A stretch of 64,000 bases of DNA, from assembly GCF_035083965.1 (NCBI RefSeq), contig NC_089724.1, positions 2,508,501 through 2,572,500 on the forward strand, read 5' to 3'. Source of the stretch: Branchiostoma lanceolatum (Eukaryota > Chordata > Leptocardii > Amphioxiformes > Branchiostomatidae). Numbering within the stretch: position 1 is the stretch's first letter; each line of letters begins with the position of its first letter. The position numbers and the translations under genes were made by a program. The notes under the pieces are model-generated. The model worked only from the letters and a program-made list of their open reading frames with translations. It had not been told where the DNA came from and searched no databases. This document shows positions 45,301 to 54,339 of the stretch, piece by piece.

Positions 45301-46558
45301 CTGTTTTCAATTTGTCAGTATCTTTATCTAAAGACCATAACTAGGTTTCCTACTGCCAAACTCCCTTGGCCTTGCTATCAAAACTCCCGGCCTGCCTGAA
45401 TGATCTGTTGCATATTAGTCACATTGTACGCTGCTCCAAGGTATCACTTTGGTTACGTTTGGTGTTGCATATGAGATCAGGAGATCAGTCACAAAATAAG
45501 CACATTCTTGGTGTAAATTTATATCGGTACAGTACCGGTACTTCATGATCCGGTATTTTGGACCTGTACCTAATCAATTTTTACGGTACAGTACCGGTAC
45601 ACTGTACCGGTACGCAGCACTATTGCGCATGCTATCCACCGGTTTTACCTGATATCCAGCAGCTTCATGGCGGCGTCAACAGGCTCCGTGCCGAAGTAGT
45701 GCCACTGGTCCAGCGTGATCAGGTCAGTGACCTTCAGGGGGTCGTTGTCATGGTAACCAAGCTGCGACGGAACGATAAGACTGTTAGAACATCTCTCTGA
45801 CAAAACAACGGGTCGTTGTCATGGTAACCAAGCTGCGACAGGATAAAAGGGCTCTGTCAGAACGTCTCTGTCAAAACAACGGCTCGTTGTCATGGTAACA
45901 AAGCTGGATCGTCATGTGAGGAAATTTCTGTTGGGTGACTTCTGATCCCAAAGTATGATAGAATGATAGATGATACGGAATGCACCTACCTCTTTAAGGT
46001 CCATGTAAATCTTTTCTACATGGCGATCTGTAAAGGAGAGACACAATCATCTTATTCTCGTGGTTGAATATGTAATGCTAGGGTCACATTTCCCAGCCGG
46101 GGCCCGGCCGGGCTATTTGCGTAAACGAAAAATTAAAGTGTATATCAATAGATATGTACAAGCTATGCTCTTAGATAATAGTTGGAATGTTCTGTGCTTT
46201 TGGGTGTGTTTTATTCGATAGTTTTCGTTTCCAAAGACTGCCCGGCCGGGCCCCGGATTGGAAAAGTGACCCAAGCCTTAGTCAGAGTTTAAGTGCATCA
46301 TGCAAGTTACATACTGGCAAAAAAGACACAGAAGATTTTCCACCATTTAAGACAATTATCTGCAGGGAGAACGTGCTATTCATATGGTAGAAAGATTCTG
46401 AACGATCTGGTCTCTCAACTTTTTCTTAAGCGAAGCGATAGCGTCTTTTATTAAAGAAAAAATTTAATTAATTTGCTAAGAAGAATTTGCCTTACACGGC
46501 TTCAAAAAAATTACTCACATCTGATTCGTTGTCTGAGTTTGTGGTCTTCCTGGGACAT
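41451..46558 (-). CDS. SAM-dependent (class I) methyltransferase, complete, seven exons
   Basis: Exons in transcript order: 46558-46519, 46027-45990, 45761-45649, 44498-44302, 43755-43647, 42537-42393, 41648-41451; all junctions are GT-AG and in frame, giving 279 residues. The start ATG (46558) follows GTCGCC, a good context, and begins MSQEDHKLRQRIRY. Motifs: LDQWHYFGTEPVDAAMKLL (about 44-62), SAM-binding motif I VLDVGAGIGGPSRYLA (69-84), acidic post-I segment TASELLP, motif II-like FDHVTSIQAIYYVED, and LKPGGT (160-165). The order and the DQWHY...G...VDAA element before motif I resemble bacterial-type sarcosine/dimethylglycine or glycine N-methyltransferases and related small-molecule enzymes; substrate is not settled. 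No signal peptide, so probably cytosolic. Introns hold a GA microsatellite, SINE, hAT and other repeats. Confidence 0.92.
41996..42374. repeat. (GA)n / (CT)n microsatellite in the last methyltransferase intron
   Basis: Purine-only run on the + strand with GAGAGG variants, starting 18 bases after the donor of the penultimate exon in transcript direction, where it reads as CT-rich. Long Leu/Ser and Arg/Glu open frames here are artefacts. Confidence 0.95.
42640..42893 (-). mobile_element. tRNA-derived SINE, second copy
   Basis: On the minus strand: A box TGGCGCAATCGG, CCCAGAACCGAAAGGTC, B box GTTCAAAAC, then body TGGGAAAGGCACTTTACACG and CACCCAGGTGTGAATGGG. Same family as 8971-9150. Inserted in the methyltransferase intron, separating the exon at 42393-42537 from intron sequence that continues at about 42896. 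Confidence 0.85.
43033..43085 (-). pseudogene. Decayed copy of the 5' edge of methyltransferase exon 6
   Basis: On the minus strand CTGCAGATGTTTCGAGGAG with TTCTGCCTCTTGAAGGAGG parallels the true acceptor and start CAGCTGTTTTGAGGAGTTC with TGCCGGCTGAAGG. The intron bases before it (AATTGCAGTTGCATGAAAGC in + orientation) also recur near 42899, which shows a tandem duplication later split by the SINE. Confidence 0.75.
43785..43935. repeat. Inverted-repeat dispersed element
   Basis: CGTTCGTGGTGG at 43846 and CCACCACGAT at 43911 face each other, with GTTCGCGGT and ACCGCGAAC between. Non-coding MITE-like sequence in a methyltransferase intron. Confidence 0.55.
44990..45062 (-). mobile_element. 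5S-type SINE body fragment
   Basis: CACCTCCTCGAAGACGGGAC, CCCATTTTACGTCTC and AAAGACGATGCGGCTCC are the reverse complement of the SINE body seen at 34575 and 56970. Directly followed by a copy of the ATTGCCCTGA repeat. Confidence 0.7.
45060..45135 (+). repeat. Dispersed repeat, ATTGCCCTGA...GAAA family, copy 4
   Basis: ATTGCCCTGAGGTAGG, then TACGAAAACCTCGGCTGTGA and TTGGTTGTGAATAAAAAGAG. The ending block is the best preserved of all copies. Confidence 0.7.
45144..45622. mobile_element. hAT-type non-autonomous DNA transposon with exact 8 bp target duplication
   Basis: The ends TAGTGCTGCGTACC and GGTACGCAGCACTA are perfect inverted repeats. The element is flanked by TTGCGCAT at 45136-45143 and again at 45623-45630, the 8 bp duplication typical of hAT. 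Subterminal GGTACAGGTACCGGTAC repeats; no transposase. Inserted in a methyltransferase intron 26 bp downstream of the donor of the 45649-45761 exon. Confidence 0.95.
45800..45912 (-). pseudogene. Two short tandem copies of the 5' edge of methyltransferase exon 3
   Basis: In + orientation CGTTGTCATGGTAACCAAGC with TGCGAC (true exon edge, 45742-45767) recurs near 45811 and, as CGTTGTCATGGTAACAAAGC, near 45886. The period is about 73 bp and the spacer TCAGAACGTCTCTGTCAAAA is shared. The nearer copy retains the acceptor CAG. Confidence 0.8.
46076..46277. mobile_element. MITE with GC-rich terminal inverted repeats
   Basis: GCTAGGGTCACATTTCCCA with CCGGGGCCCGGCCGGGC at the left is mirrored by GCCCGGCCGGGCCCCGG with ATTGGAAAAGTGACCCAAGC at the right; AT-rich centre. 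A second member is at 58175-58372. Intronic in the methyltransferase gene. Confidence 0.85.
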
Positions 46559-48856
46559 GGCGACTGTCACCTGTAGTTTGTATTTACATTTGTATCTCAT
46601 TGAAAATACCAGACATCACTATGATTGCGTTAAGCAACAGTCACCAAGGTTCACACACATGTTTTTTTAGTCGACAGTGCAAGGAGAACCCTTGGCTATT
46701 CAAATAGCGTGTTCTAGAATGAAAACTCCACTTGAGCAAACCAAACCTTCTCACACAGAGCCTCAAGCAGACTCGGAAAATGTGTCTGTGTGTGAATCGG
46801 GCCTCAGACAGCCGCAGTGTGTAACTATATCCGTCTATCGGCGTAACACACTAGCTACAAACGAAATGAACACATCATAATGCATTCAAAAAGAAATATA
46901 CAAATCTTGAACAGCATATACAAGGTCTGGTTGAAACTAAAAAACACACTTCACTAACGAAGTCATACACCCTGAAAATTCGACCTACATGTAACTATAA
47001 AAGAAATTCTTAAGATAGGACTACATGCAAAATAAATAAATATCTAAACGCCGCAACAACGAGTTATTTCCAAAGTCCAAACACTGTAGACTTTCGATTT
47101 CAAAAGCCGGGGACTTAATTGTCCATTTTAAGTTTAAAACTCTTGTGTCGGAAGGAACTTACGGAATGTACTGATATGTGGGAGTCTTCTCTTCTGTGCT
47201 GGAGACGACGGAGTGCAGAGTGGCAAAACCTGTTTATGGTATGGAGAGTTGGTTACGCCCTGCAGCTTATACATGTTGATCCGGGTTGGATTACCCCGAC
47301 CAATCGATCGCATTGAAACTCAGATTCGTATCAGCCATGACCGGACAAATCGCTTTCTACCTTGCGTTAACGACTACATCTGACAAAACAAACTCGCCAG
47401 TGAGATGGTGGAAAGTGTCAGCTTCCAAAATTTGTTTTCAGATTGACAATCGTTTGCCACTTTGGAAGTGATTGAATCCGCCCGCGATTTAGCGTTTAGA
47501 AAAAAAATAGTTTCTGCTACTTTTCGGCATGGAGCGATGGTCACGCTCTGAATGAATGAATGAATGAATGGTTTATTGACATTTAAAAGAACATTGCAGC
47601 CCCAGGCTGAATTGCGTCTTTTCTTACAGACTACACGTCATTAAAAACTTCTAAAACTGTAAAAATAACATGATCACATCTTAAACAAGCATCAAAACAT
47701 AGCCTTCTTGGCGAAGGCAATTAAGCGTTGCCAACTACTGGCCTATTGGACGAACTGTAACATAAACGTTTTCCTTTTTCATTCAAAATGCAATGAATAA
47801 TCTATAACATGCAGTCATTTAGTACTTTCACAAGGTACGGTACCTTACATGTTGTTCCGGGTGATTACATGCGACAGAATCTCATTAAAAGTAGTTGTCT
47901 ACGCATGGATACCACCATTGCATGGTGGGGGTGTCAGTACTAGCTAGCTAAGTTTAGTCGTCTGCCGATTCTGGCCAAACTATGAATCAATCCCTCCTGT
48001 GTTGTACAGAATATATCATTTTGTGTTGTGCGGTATGTAAGCTTTCATGTGTTAATCGGTGTCCTTGACATCAACCAAACTGATTAACGCTTAATTCTTT
48101 TAAACTCAGGTGTGCCAATTTACAGGTCAAAGAGCTCGCGTTACATGGCGTGGGCAGTAATCATCTCCAAGCAGATACTACGGTGGCAGGACGATAGTAT
48201 CCATGGGTCCACGCCTAAATTATGAATGTATTATAGAAATCTACTAATATGAGCAAGGAAATGTTAATGATATCATGCAGATTGTCATATCCAGATTATT
48301 TTAGTTTCAACGTTCTGAAATTGCTTTGGTCTCCTTTAAAGGCATCCAGAGCATTTAAGAGGTTTGAAACTTGACTAAAGATACTCCAATTTCCTACACA
48401 GAGTAAGTTTCAATAACACTAGTATAGACATTAAAGGAGCGAAGATACGTTGTGTTGTGAGAACTGATAGAAAATCCAAGCCCTGATAGACTGATCCTGA
48501 CTGTCCATCACAATTAGCGGTTCGACCAATGAGAGAGAGACTGCATGTCCGTCAAACATTTGCATTTTTATGTTTTAATTTTGCATTTCTACGTTTTGAC
48601 GAAGGTGGGCGGGGCTATGGTATCGGTCTATTTGCAGAAGCCGCGTGAAACTAAAAGATCGATCACCATGCAGCTTATTTTTGTGCCGCTTTTGATAAGA
48701 AATACGTACGCAAATGTGGTAATCAGCTTTTATAGTACTACTCAAAGTCAGGGAAGGGTGACAAAGTCAAGTCAAGTCAAGTTAAGTTAGAGTTTATTGC
48801 ACAACGATTGTAACAGGTACAATGACATGCGGTCTTGCTGCGTCTACGCGGCCCTT
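46559..48856. other. 5' flank of the methyltransferase gene and intergenic sequence
   Basis: No promoter element is identified with confidence. A (TGAA)n run with GGTTTATTGACATTT at 47548-47585 and GTCAAG repeats with TTTATTGCACAACG at 48760-48810 look like minus-strand 3' tails of non-LTR retrotransposons without bodies. No gene-like frame. Confidence 0.5.
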
Positions 48857-48960
48857 TTTGTGAACCCACTATGACCCGATTTACGCATGCGTTTTCTGAT
48901 TCGACTCTTAGTCGATGAGTCGACTCGAAAACGCGTGTGTTCCATGGTGGGTTCACAAAG
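48857..48960. repeat. Short inverted-repeat element
   Basis: TTTGTGAACCCAC at 48857 faces GTGGGTTCACAAAG at 48947. Inside, ACGCATGCG and ACGCGTGTG flank GACTC/GAGTC words also present in the 32806 tandem duplication. Non-coding. Confidence 0.75.
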
Positions 48961-50604
48961 AATTTAGAGTTCAGGTGCCCGCAGGTTGCATTTAATTTCT
49001 TACGGTCTTTTGTATGTTTTTGGTCAATGGAGCACCGAAGGCGCTCGTAAATCTATACGAGAGGGTCCAAAACATGTTTCACAGGGAATCTGTGGAGTTT
49101 CCTCGCTCCACCCAGGTGTAAAAATGCGGTTGGGGAGGTAAAAGGCAGGAGTCTGGGGGGCAGGATTGGTCTCTGCCCCCAATACCGTGTCCTAGGGACA
49201 GTGGATAACAACCCACTGCCCTAGCTATAGTCTCTACCAGACTAACCGCGCCGGCTATAGGGAGAACATTTGCCGGGGGACTTTGGCCATGGAGGGTAAC
49301 ATTCGCAGGGTTGCAATACTAGTATTGGACCCTCTCTCTGTAGCCGACTCCCTTCATACAATTGACTCTATTTGGCCAATTTCTACTATTTTCCCAGCGA
49401 CCCGCGGAGGCTGGTAGGGCCTAGTGTGTTTACGGCCTTGGATTAAATTAGTTCGCCCCCGGCGGAACTCTCTATGGCAGCGAAAGGCTGCGAAATTCTA
49501 TATGGCAGCTAAGTATACAGGCTGACAGAAACGGTTCAATAAAGCAGACTGGGCCCGGTAAAACATCCCTAAGCCGCCCCTAGAGACTGGGAACAGGCTA
49601 CACGTTACCTAGCCTGGATACCAGTACCCTCGCGCTAGACGATAACCCCTTTCTGGCCTGGGGAGCACATCATACGCGATAAAGAGTTTGCACCGGTCTC
49701 TCTTGGCAGCTGATCTCTGATATCTATCGCGGGAGAGATGATCAGGGGCCGTGTGCTAACTGTGGTGGCGGGGCAAGTTGCTTCCCCGGCCGAAGGACTA
49801 GCGACTGTTGGGGGGCGGGTCTGGTACCCAGGGTACACACTGCCCCAGGATAACTAAGAAACAACCCATTAGGAATCCGCCCCAGTTAGGTCTCAAAAAG
49901 GCTATGGGACTTCACCTTTACCTTTACATGTCGACAAGAGCACAAAATCTGTATTAAAATTTACCTACCTCAATAGGCTTGTAGCAGGGGAGGAAAGACC
50001 TTGGATTGTTGACACAGTCCAACAGGGCTATCTCGCAGTGAAAGGGTGAGGTGAGGACTGGTTATTATGAACCGGTTTTTCGGCTCTGTGCTACACGTCA
50101 AAGCGCATGTCGTCATGGCACGTTATATAGAGGTAGTTGGCTACCCTCCAAGCAGAGGTTCGGCTCCGGTTGTTTTTGACGGTGTTGTTAGGCCCTTTTG
50201 TCGGGCTTTCAAGTTTGGCAGTGCGACATAGAGAAAACTGCCCCAGTCATTTAACCTTCGCATATCTAACTGCATGCATTGTTTGGCAACGAGTTCCACT
50301 CTACGGTCGTTCTGGGAAAATACGAATTTTTGAACACATCAATCCTAACTTGATAATGTTTTGTCTTTTTCTGAGCTGGTATTAGATCAGTCCACCAGTT
50401 TATTAGTCATCTTTTACATCATGCCTGGACATTTTCCTTCTCTCTTCAAGTACAGGTACATTTTACATTAGTTTACATTAGAGTACATTTATGTACAGGT
50501 TTCAATAAGAGGTAGACTTGGTATAAGTAGTACCTGGGGGTCCTGCCGAGTTCAGGGGCTGTTTTTTTTTGGTACATTTTCGGGCGTGACTCCTACGTAG
50601 TCCT
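48961..50604. other. Repeat-rich intergenic sequence
   Basis: Phrases such as AGGGAGAACATTTGCC and GGTAACATTCGC near 49260-49310 resemble 44100-44160, showing another dispersed repeat. No coding feature supported. Confidence 0.45.
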
Positions 50605-50830
50605 GTGGCAACCGGGCTATATTTGGGCACGTCCGGGGCCGGGCCGCGGTGACTTTAACTCGGACATACTAGATTGAGCCCGGTACCCTGTAAGAAATTG
50701 ACGCCGTGAGCTAATCGTGCCAACATGCACCGAGAGGTATCCCCCGGTACCAGGCAGCCCAAGGGACAAATTTGTGGCTCCGGGGCCCGGCCGGGACTAC
50801 AGCCCCTACGGGCACCAGAGCAATAGGGAA
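50605..50830. repeat. GC-rich palindromic dispersed repeat, second copy
   Basis: CCGGGCTATATTTGGGC, GGGGCCGGGCCGC and GGGGCCCGGCCGGGACTACA correspond to blocks of the element at 16055-16330. Confidence 0.6.
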
Positions 50831-51889
50831 CTAAGTCTATTACACCACACGAGATGCTGGAGATATATGAACAATGAAACATTTAATCTTGTTCTTTCTT
50901 TAGAAGATAAGTTGTCTCGAGTCAGATGATGGTGTAATTACGTTTTTCAGCCCATCCAATGGCTCCCCCTTGCTGCTCAATGTACAACTGCACCATTTTG
51001 AGATTATAGGTAACAAAAGTAGTAGTATTCAGTTGGTGTACACATGTGCACAGAATATACAGTTTTCCTGCTATAAACAATGGAAAACTAGAGTTAAGTA
51101 TTTGTGCTACATACACGTCAGGTTTGCTATGTTAGTTTAGCGATTACAGGGTCTTTTTATCAATATGAGTTGGTATTGAATTTTATTTGAGTTGAATGTG
51201 TGATAGTTGTGTGCCAATTTGATAAAAATAGACAGAACGCTAGCGACCCAAAAAACACCCCTCCCAATGAAATGGTATGGCGACCCTGTGACGTCACAAT
51301 TCAAGATGGTGGCCACCACACATGCCAACGGATCTAACATGTTACGCAAACCTGTAAAAATGAACACACCTTACAGCAGTCTGAAAGTAAATTAGATCTA
51401 TTGACAGACAAAACACACCGTTGCTACAATCATCCCATAGAAACGCATGCTTTAATAAAGGGAGACCAATCTAGAACCTGCTCCTTTTCCATATCATGGA
51501 TTGTTCTAGATATGAGGATAGACGCTCAAAGCTATTCACCTTTATCTTCGCTTATTCAAGTGAATTCAATGCGCTCCGCACTGTTGATAGATTCAATTAC
51601 ATACTAGGAGGTGATAATCCTTACTGTGTACAGATAGGTATATTCATCAAAGAATGTTTGGACATTAGAACAAGCAATGTATAACTATATATAAGTATAC
51701 GACACATGAAATTACGATATGTTGCTCTATCCCATATGATTGTGTTTAATCAAACTCAGCTGTATGCATCTATTCGTTTGTATATATGTACAGATGTAGT
51801 AGACCTTACGAAAATCGCTGTGCTTTTGTTGTGTCAATAAAGATCTCTCTATAATGTCCTTGCTTTAACCTGGCATCCAGCCTATCCCC
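50831..51889. other. Intergenic sequence, nothing recognised
   Basis: AT-rich, no protein-like frame or RNA gene seen. Confidence 0.5.
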
Positions 51890-51894
51890 GTTAG

Positions 51895-52255
51895 GCCGGG
51901 CGCTCTTTAGGGCATGCAGAATGGGCTTTCCGCCCGCCGAGGTAATCTTTGGCCCTCGGTGGCTATGGTTCGCTATACAGTAAAGTTACGTTTCGATGGA
52001 CGGAATGTAACCTTACTGTATAGCGGACCTACCCTGTATAGCGGAGTACCTCGGCTGGTTTCCACTATTTTGCCAACGATAGGACGGAGCCTGGTAGAGG
52101 CTAGCCATGGTAGTTGTACGCGATAAGAGTTTACTTGGCCACGAGGAGGTCCATAAAACTCCTACCGCGTGAAACAACCACCGGGTGCAAACGATTGCCC
52201 AGGCGGCAGAGAGCTCCGTCTGCCCCGAATAGTCGTTGGCCAAAGATAGCCCGGC
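51895..52255. repeat. Dispersed repeat with a nested palindrome
   Basis: GGGCTTTCCGCCCGCCGAGG..., TTGGCCACGAGGAGG, AAAACTCCTACCGCG and GATAGCCCGGCTAAAC match 57965-58155 in order. A 60 bp insert at 51973-52032 (CGCTATACAGTAAAGTTAC facing GTAACCTTACTGTATAGCG) interrupts it in this copy only. Confidence 0.75.
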
Positions 52256-52314
52256 TAAACATTCTTATATAGGGTCTGCACCATTCCCGTCATGCAGGAC
52301 ACATGGGTGGTATG

Positions 52315-52722
52315 TAGGGGTGGATACTGGTTCGGCTTGATAAGGTCCAAGTCCAAGTTTAGGTCCAGAGATTTAGGATCAGTCCGGACCTGAACCTGAT
52401 CCTGTGCAGTTGATGTTTTGTTTTATTAGAACAATATTAAGCATAGAGAATTAATACTGACACGCACAACTATAAAAGTTTCTTGGTGAAAAGACTTTCA
52501 AAATAAACCAGTGTTTGATATTTGAATGTTGCACTTATTTTAATTGCCTTTTTTGTCAAAGGGGAAACTCAAAACACTTTTTATCAAACAAAATAGAAAA
52601 TATATTTCGTACTTTGTTCAGGTTTTTTTTGACTCAGGTTTTAGGCTTTCAGTTTTTTTAGACTTGGTTCTTGGATGTTATAAAGGTTCGAATCAGGTCC
52701 AGCGAACCGGTATCCACCCCTA
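52315..52722. mobile_element. hAT-type non-autonomous DNA transposon with exact 8 bp target duplication
   Basis: The ends TAGGGGTGGATACTGGTTCG and CGAACCGGTATCCACCCCTA are inverted repeats with one mismatch. Flanked by GTGGTATG at 52307-52314 and 52723-52730. Interior AT-rich, no transposase. A subterminal TCCGGACCTG block is shared with the 45144 element, suggesting related families. Confidence 0.95.
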
Positions 52723-52788
52723 GTGGTATGTAAAAAACATTTCTGTATTTACAGTATCAGCCTTGCTGGTTGTTTTGTATCCACATTC

Positions 52789-54324
52789 TTAGCAGGTGGC
52801 CATGGTGTGGCTTTCCATGTGCTTGGCTAGGTCATGCCTCTGTGCTGTCTCAAAGTAACATTTCCCACACACGTACAAATGCGGTTTGACACGGATGCAG
52901 TCTGTGCTCTTGTGAGCGAGCATTTCAGCCTTGTCAGTGGTTTTGTACCCACAGTCTTTGCAGATGGTGTGAGTTTTCATGTGCATGTCGATGGCACGCT
53001 TGCAGGATACCCTGTAACCACATTCTGCACACAGAAACGGGCCGTAGTGAGTGGATTTGTCAGTCACCAGGCCACAGCGACCACATTCATTTGGTTGGGT
53101 CGTGCTGTGAGTTACTATGTGCCTGTCTAGTTGATGCTTCTGAGACGTCCTGTAGTCACATTTTTCACAGGCATACTCCGGTCTCTCCCCAGTGTGTTTT
53201 TTCATATGTGAGAGCATATCGGCCTTGCCAGTTGTTTTGTACCCGCAGTCTTTGCAGTGGCTTTCCATGTGCTTATCTAGGTGATGCCTGTGTGCCGTCT
53301 CATAGTTACATTTCCCACACATGTACAAATGCGGTTTGAAACCGATGCAGTTTGCCTTGTGTGCGAGCATTTCAGCCTTGTCAGTGGTTTTGTAACCGCA
53401 GTCTTTGCAGAAGGTGTGGGTTTCCATGTGCGTGTCGATGGCAAGCCTGCAGGATGCCCTGTAACCACATTCAGCACACACAAACGGGCCGAAGTGAGTG
53501 GTATTGTCTGTCACAAGGCCACAGCGGTTACATTTACTTCTCTGGGTCTTTATGTGAGTCCTGATGTGACGGTCTAGGACAGACTTGCAAGGTGCCCGGT
53601 ACTCACATTCCTCGCAGGCAAAGGGTTTCTCCCCTGTGTGATTCTTCATGTGCTTGACGAGGCTGCCCTTATCAGTAGTTCGGAACTCGCATTCCTTGCA
53701 AGAGAAGGGTTTCTCCCCAGTGTGAGTCCTCATGTGGACGTCCATTTTGCTTTTGCAGGCCGCCCGGTACCCACATTCGCCGCACATGAAGGGCTTCTCG
53801 CCTTTGTGAGTTTTCACATGTGTTTTAAGGTCCAGCCTTGATGCTGCCACATAGCCACATTTTTCACACGTGAATGGTTTCTCACCTGTGTGTGTCTTCA
53901 TGTGCTTTAGAAGATTACCCTTGCAAACTGTCCTATGGCCACATTCGTCACACCTGAATGGTTTCTCACCTGTGTGACTCTTTATGTGTCTCTTCAAGGC
54001 ACCCTTTGTAGCCGTCCTGTATTCGCATTCTTCGCAGGCGAAGGGCTTCTCCCCAGTGTGAGTTCTAACGTGGACGTCCATTGTGCTTTTGCAGGTCGAT
54101 CGATACCCACATTCCCCACACATAAAGGGCTTTTCCCCCTTGCGAGTTTTAACTTCGTGGGTCTTCACATGTCTTTCCAGATCACTCTTGCAAGCTGTCC
54201 TGTACTCACATTCCTCACAAGCAAAGGTTTTCTCCTGATCAGATGCTGCCATCTTGTCTTCATCGGGGTTGAAGTCTGAGGTGGTCACCTTGTGCTGAAG
54301 AAAGTCACTATCCGCTGCTGCCAT
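52789..54324 (-). CDS. C2H2 zinc-finger protein, about 16 fingers
   Basis: Single coding exon of 511 residues. I chose the Met at 54324 because an intron acceptor (TTTTGTTTTGCAG, exon from 54339) lies just upstream, the same arrangement as the paralogue at 61946; the open frame reaches further only through intron. After about 35 hydrophilic residues come eight canonical CxxC-x12-HxxxH fingers, mostly with TGEKPF linkers (e.g. CEECEYRTACKSDLERHVKTH-type units). Two copies of a ~105-residue module follow, each with an incomplete CGLVTD...GPF knuckle, CAECGYR finger, CKDCGYKTT finger ending in Cys, and CGKC finger. No KRAB, SCAN or BTB domain. Likely a nuclear DNA-binding regulator; target unknown. 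Same strand as, and related to, the gene at 59232. Confidence 0.92.
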   Translation of the reverse strand: MAAADSDFLQHKVTTSDFNPDEDKMAASDQEKTFACEECEYRTACKSDLERHVKTHEVKTRKGEKPFMCGECGYRSTCKSTMDVHVRTHTGEKPFACEECEYRTATKGALKRHIKSHTGEKPFRCDECGHRTVCKGNLLKHMKTHTGEKPFTCEKCGYVAASRLDLKTHVKTHKGEKPFMCGECGYRAACKSKMDVHMRTHTGEKPFSCKECEFRTTDKGSLVKHMKNHTGEKPFACEECEYRAPCKSVLDRHIRTHIKTQRSKCNRCGLVTDNTTHFGPFVCAECGYRASCRLAIDTHMETHTFCKDCGYKTTDKAEMLAHKANCIGFKPHLYMCGKCNYETAHRHHLDKHMESHCKDCGYKTTGKADMLSHMKKHTGERPEYACEKCDYRTSQKHQLDRHIVTHSTTQPNECGRCGLVTDKSTHYGPFLCAECGYRVSCKRAIDMHMKTHTICKDCGYKTTDKAEMLAHKSTDCIRVKPHLYVCGKCYFETAQRHDLAKHMESHTMATC

Positions 54325-54339
54325 GTTATAGGAGTCAGA

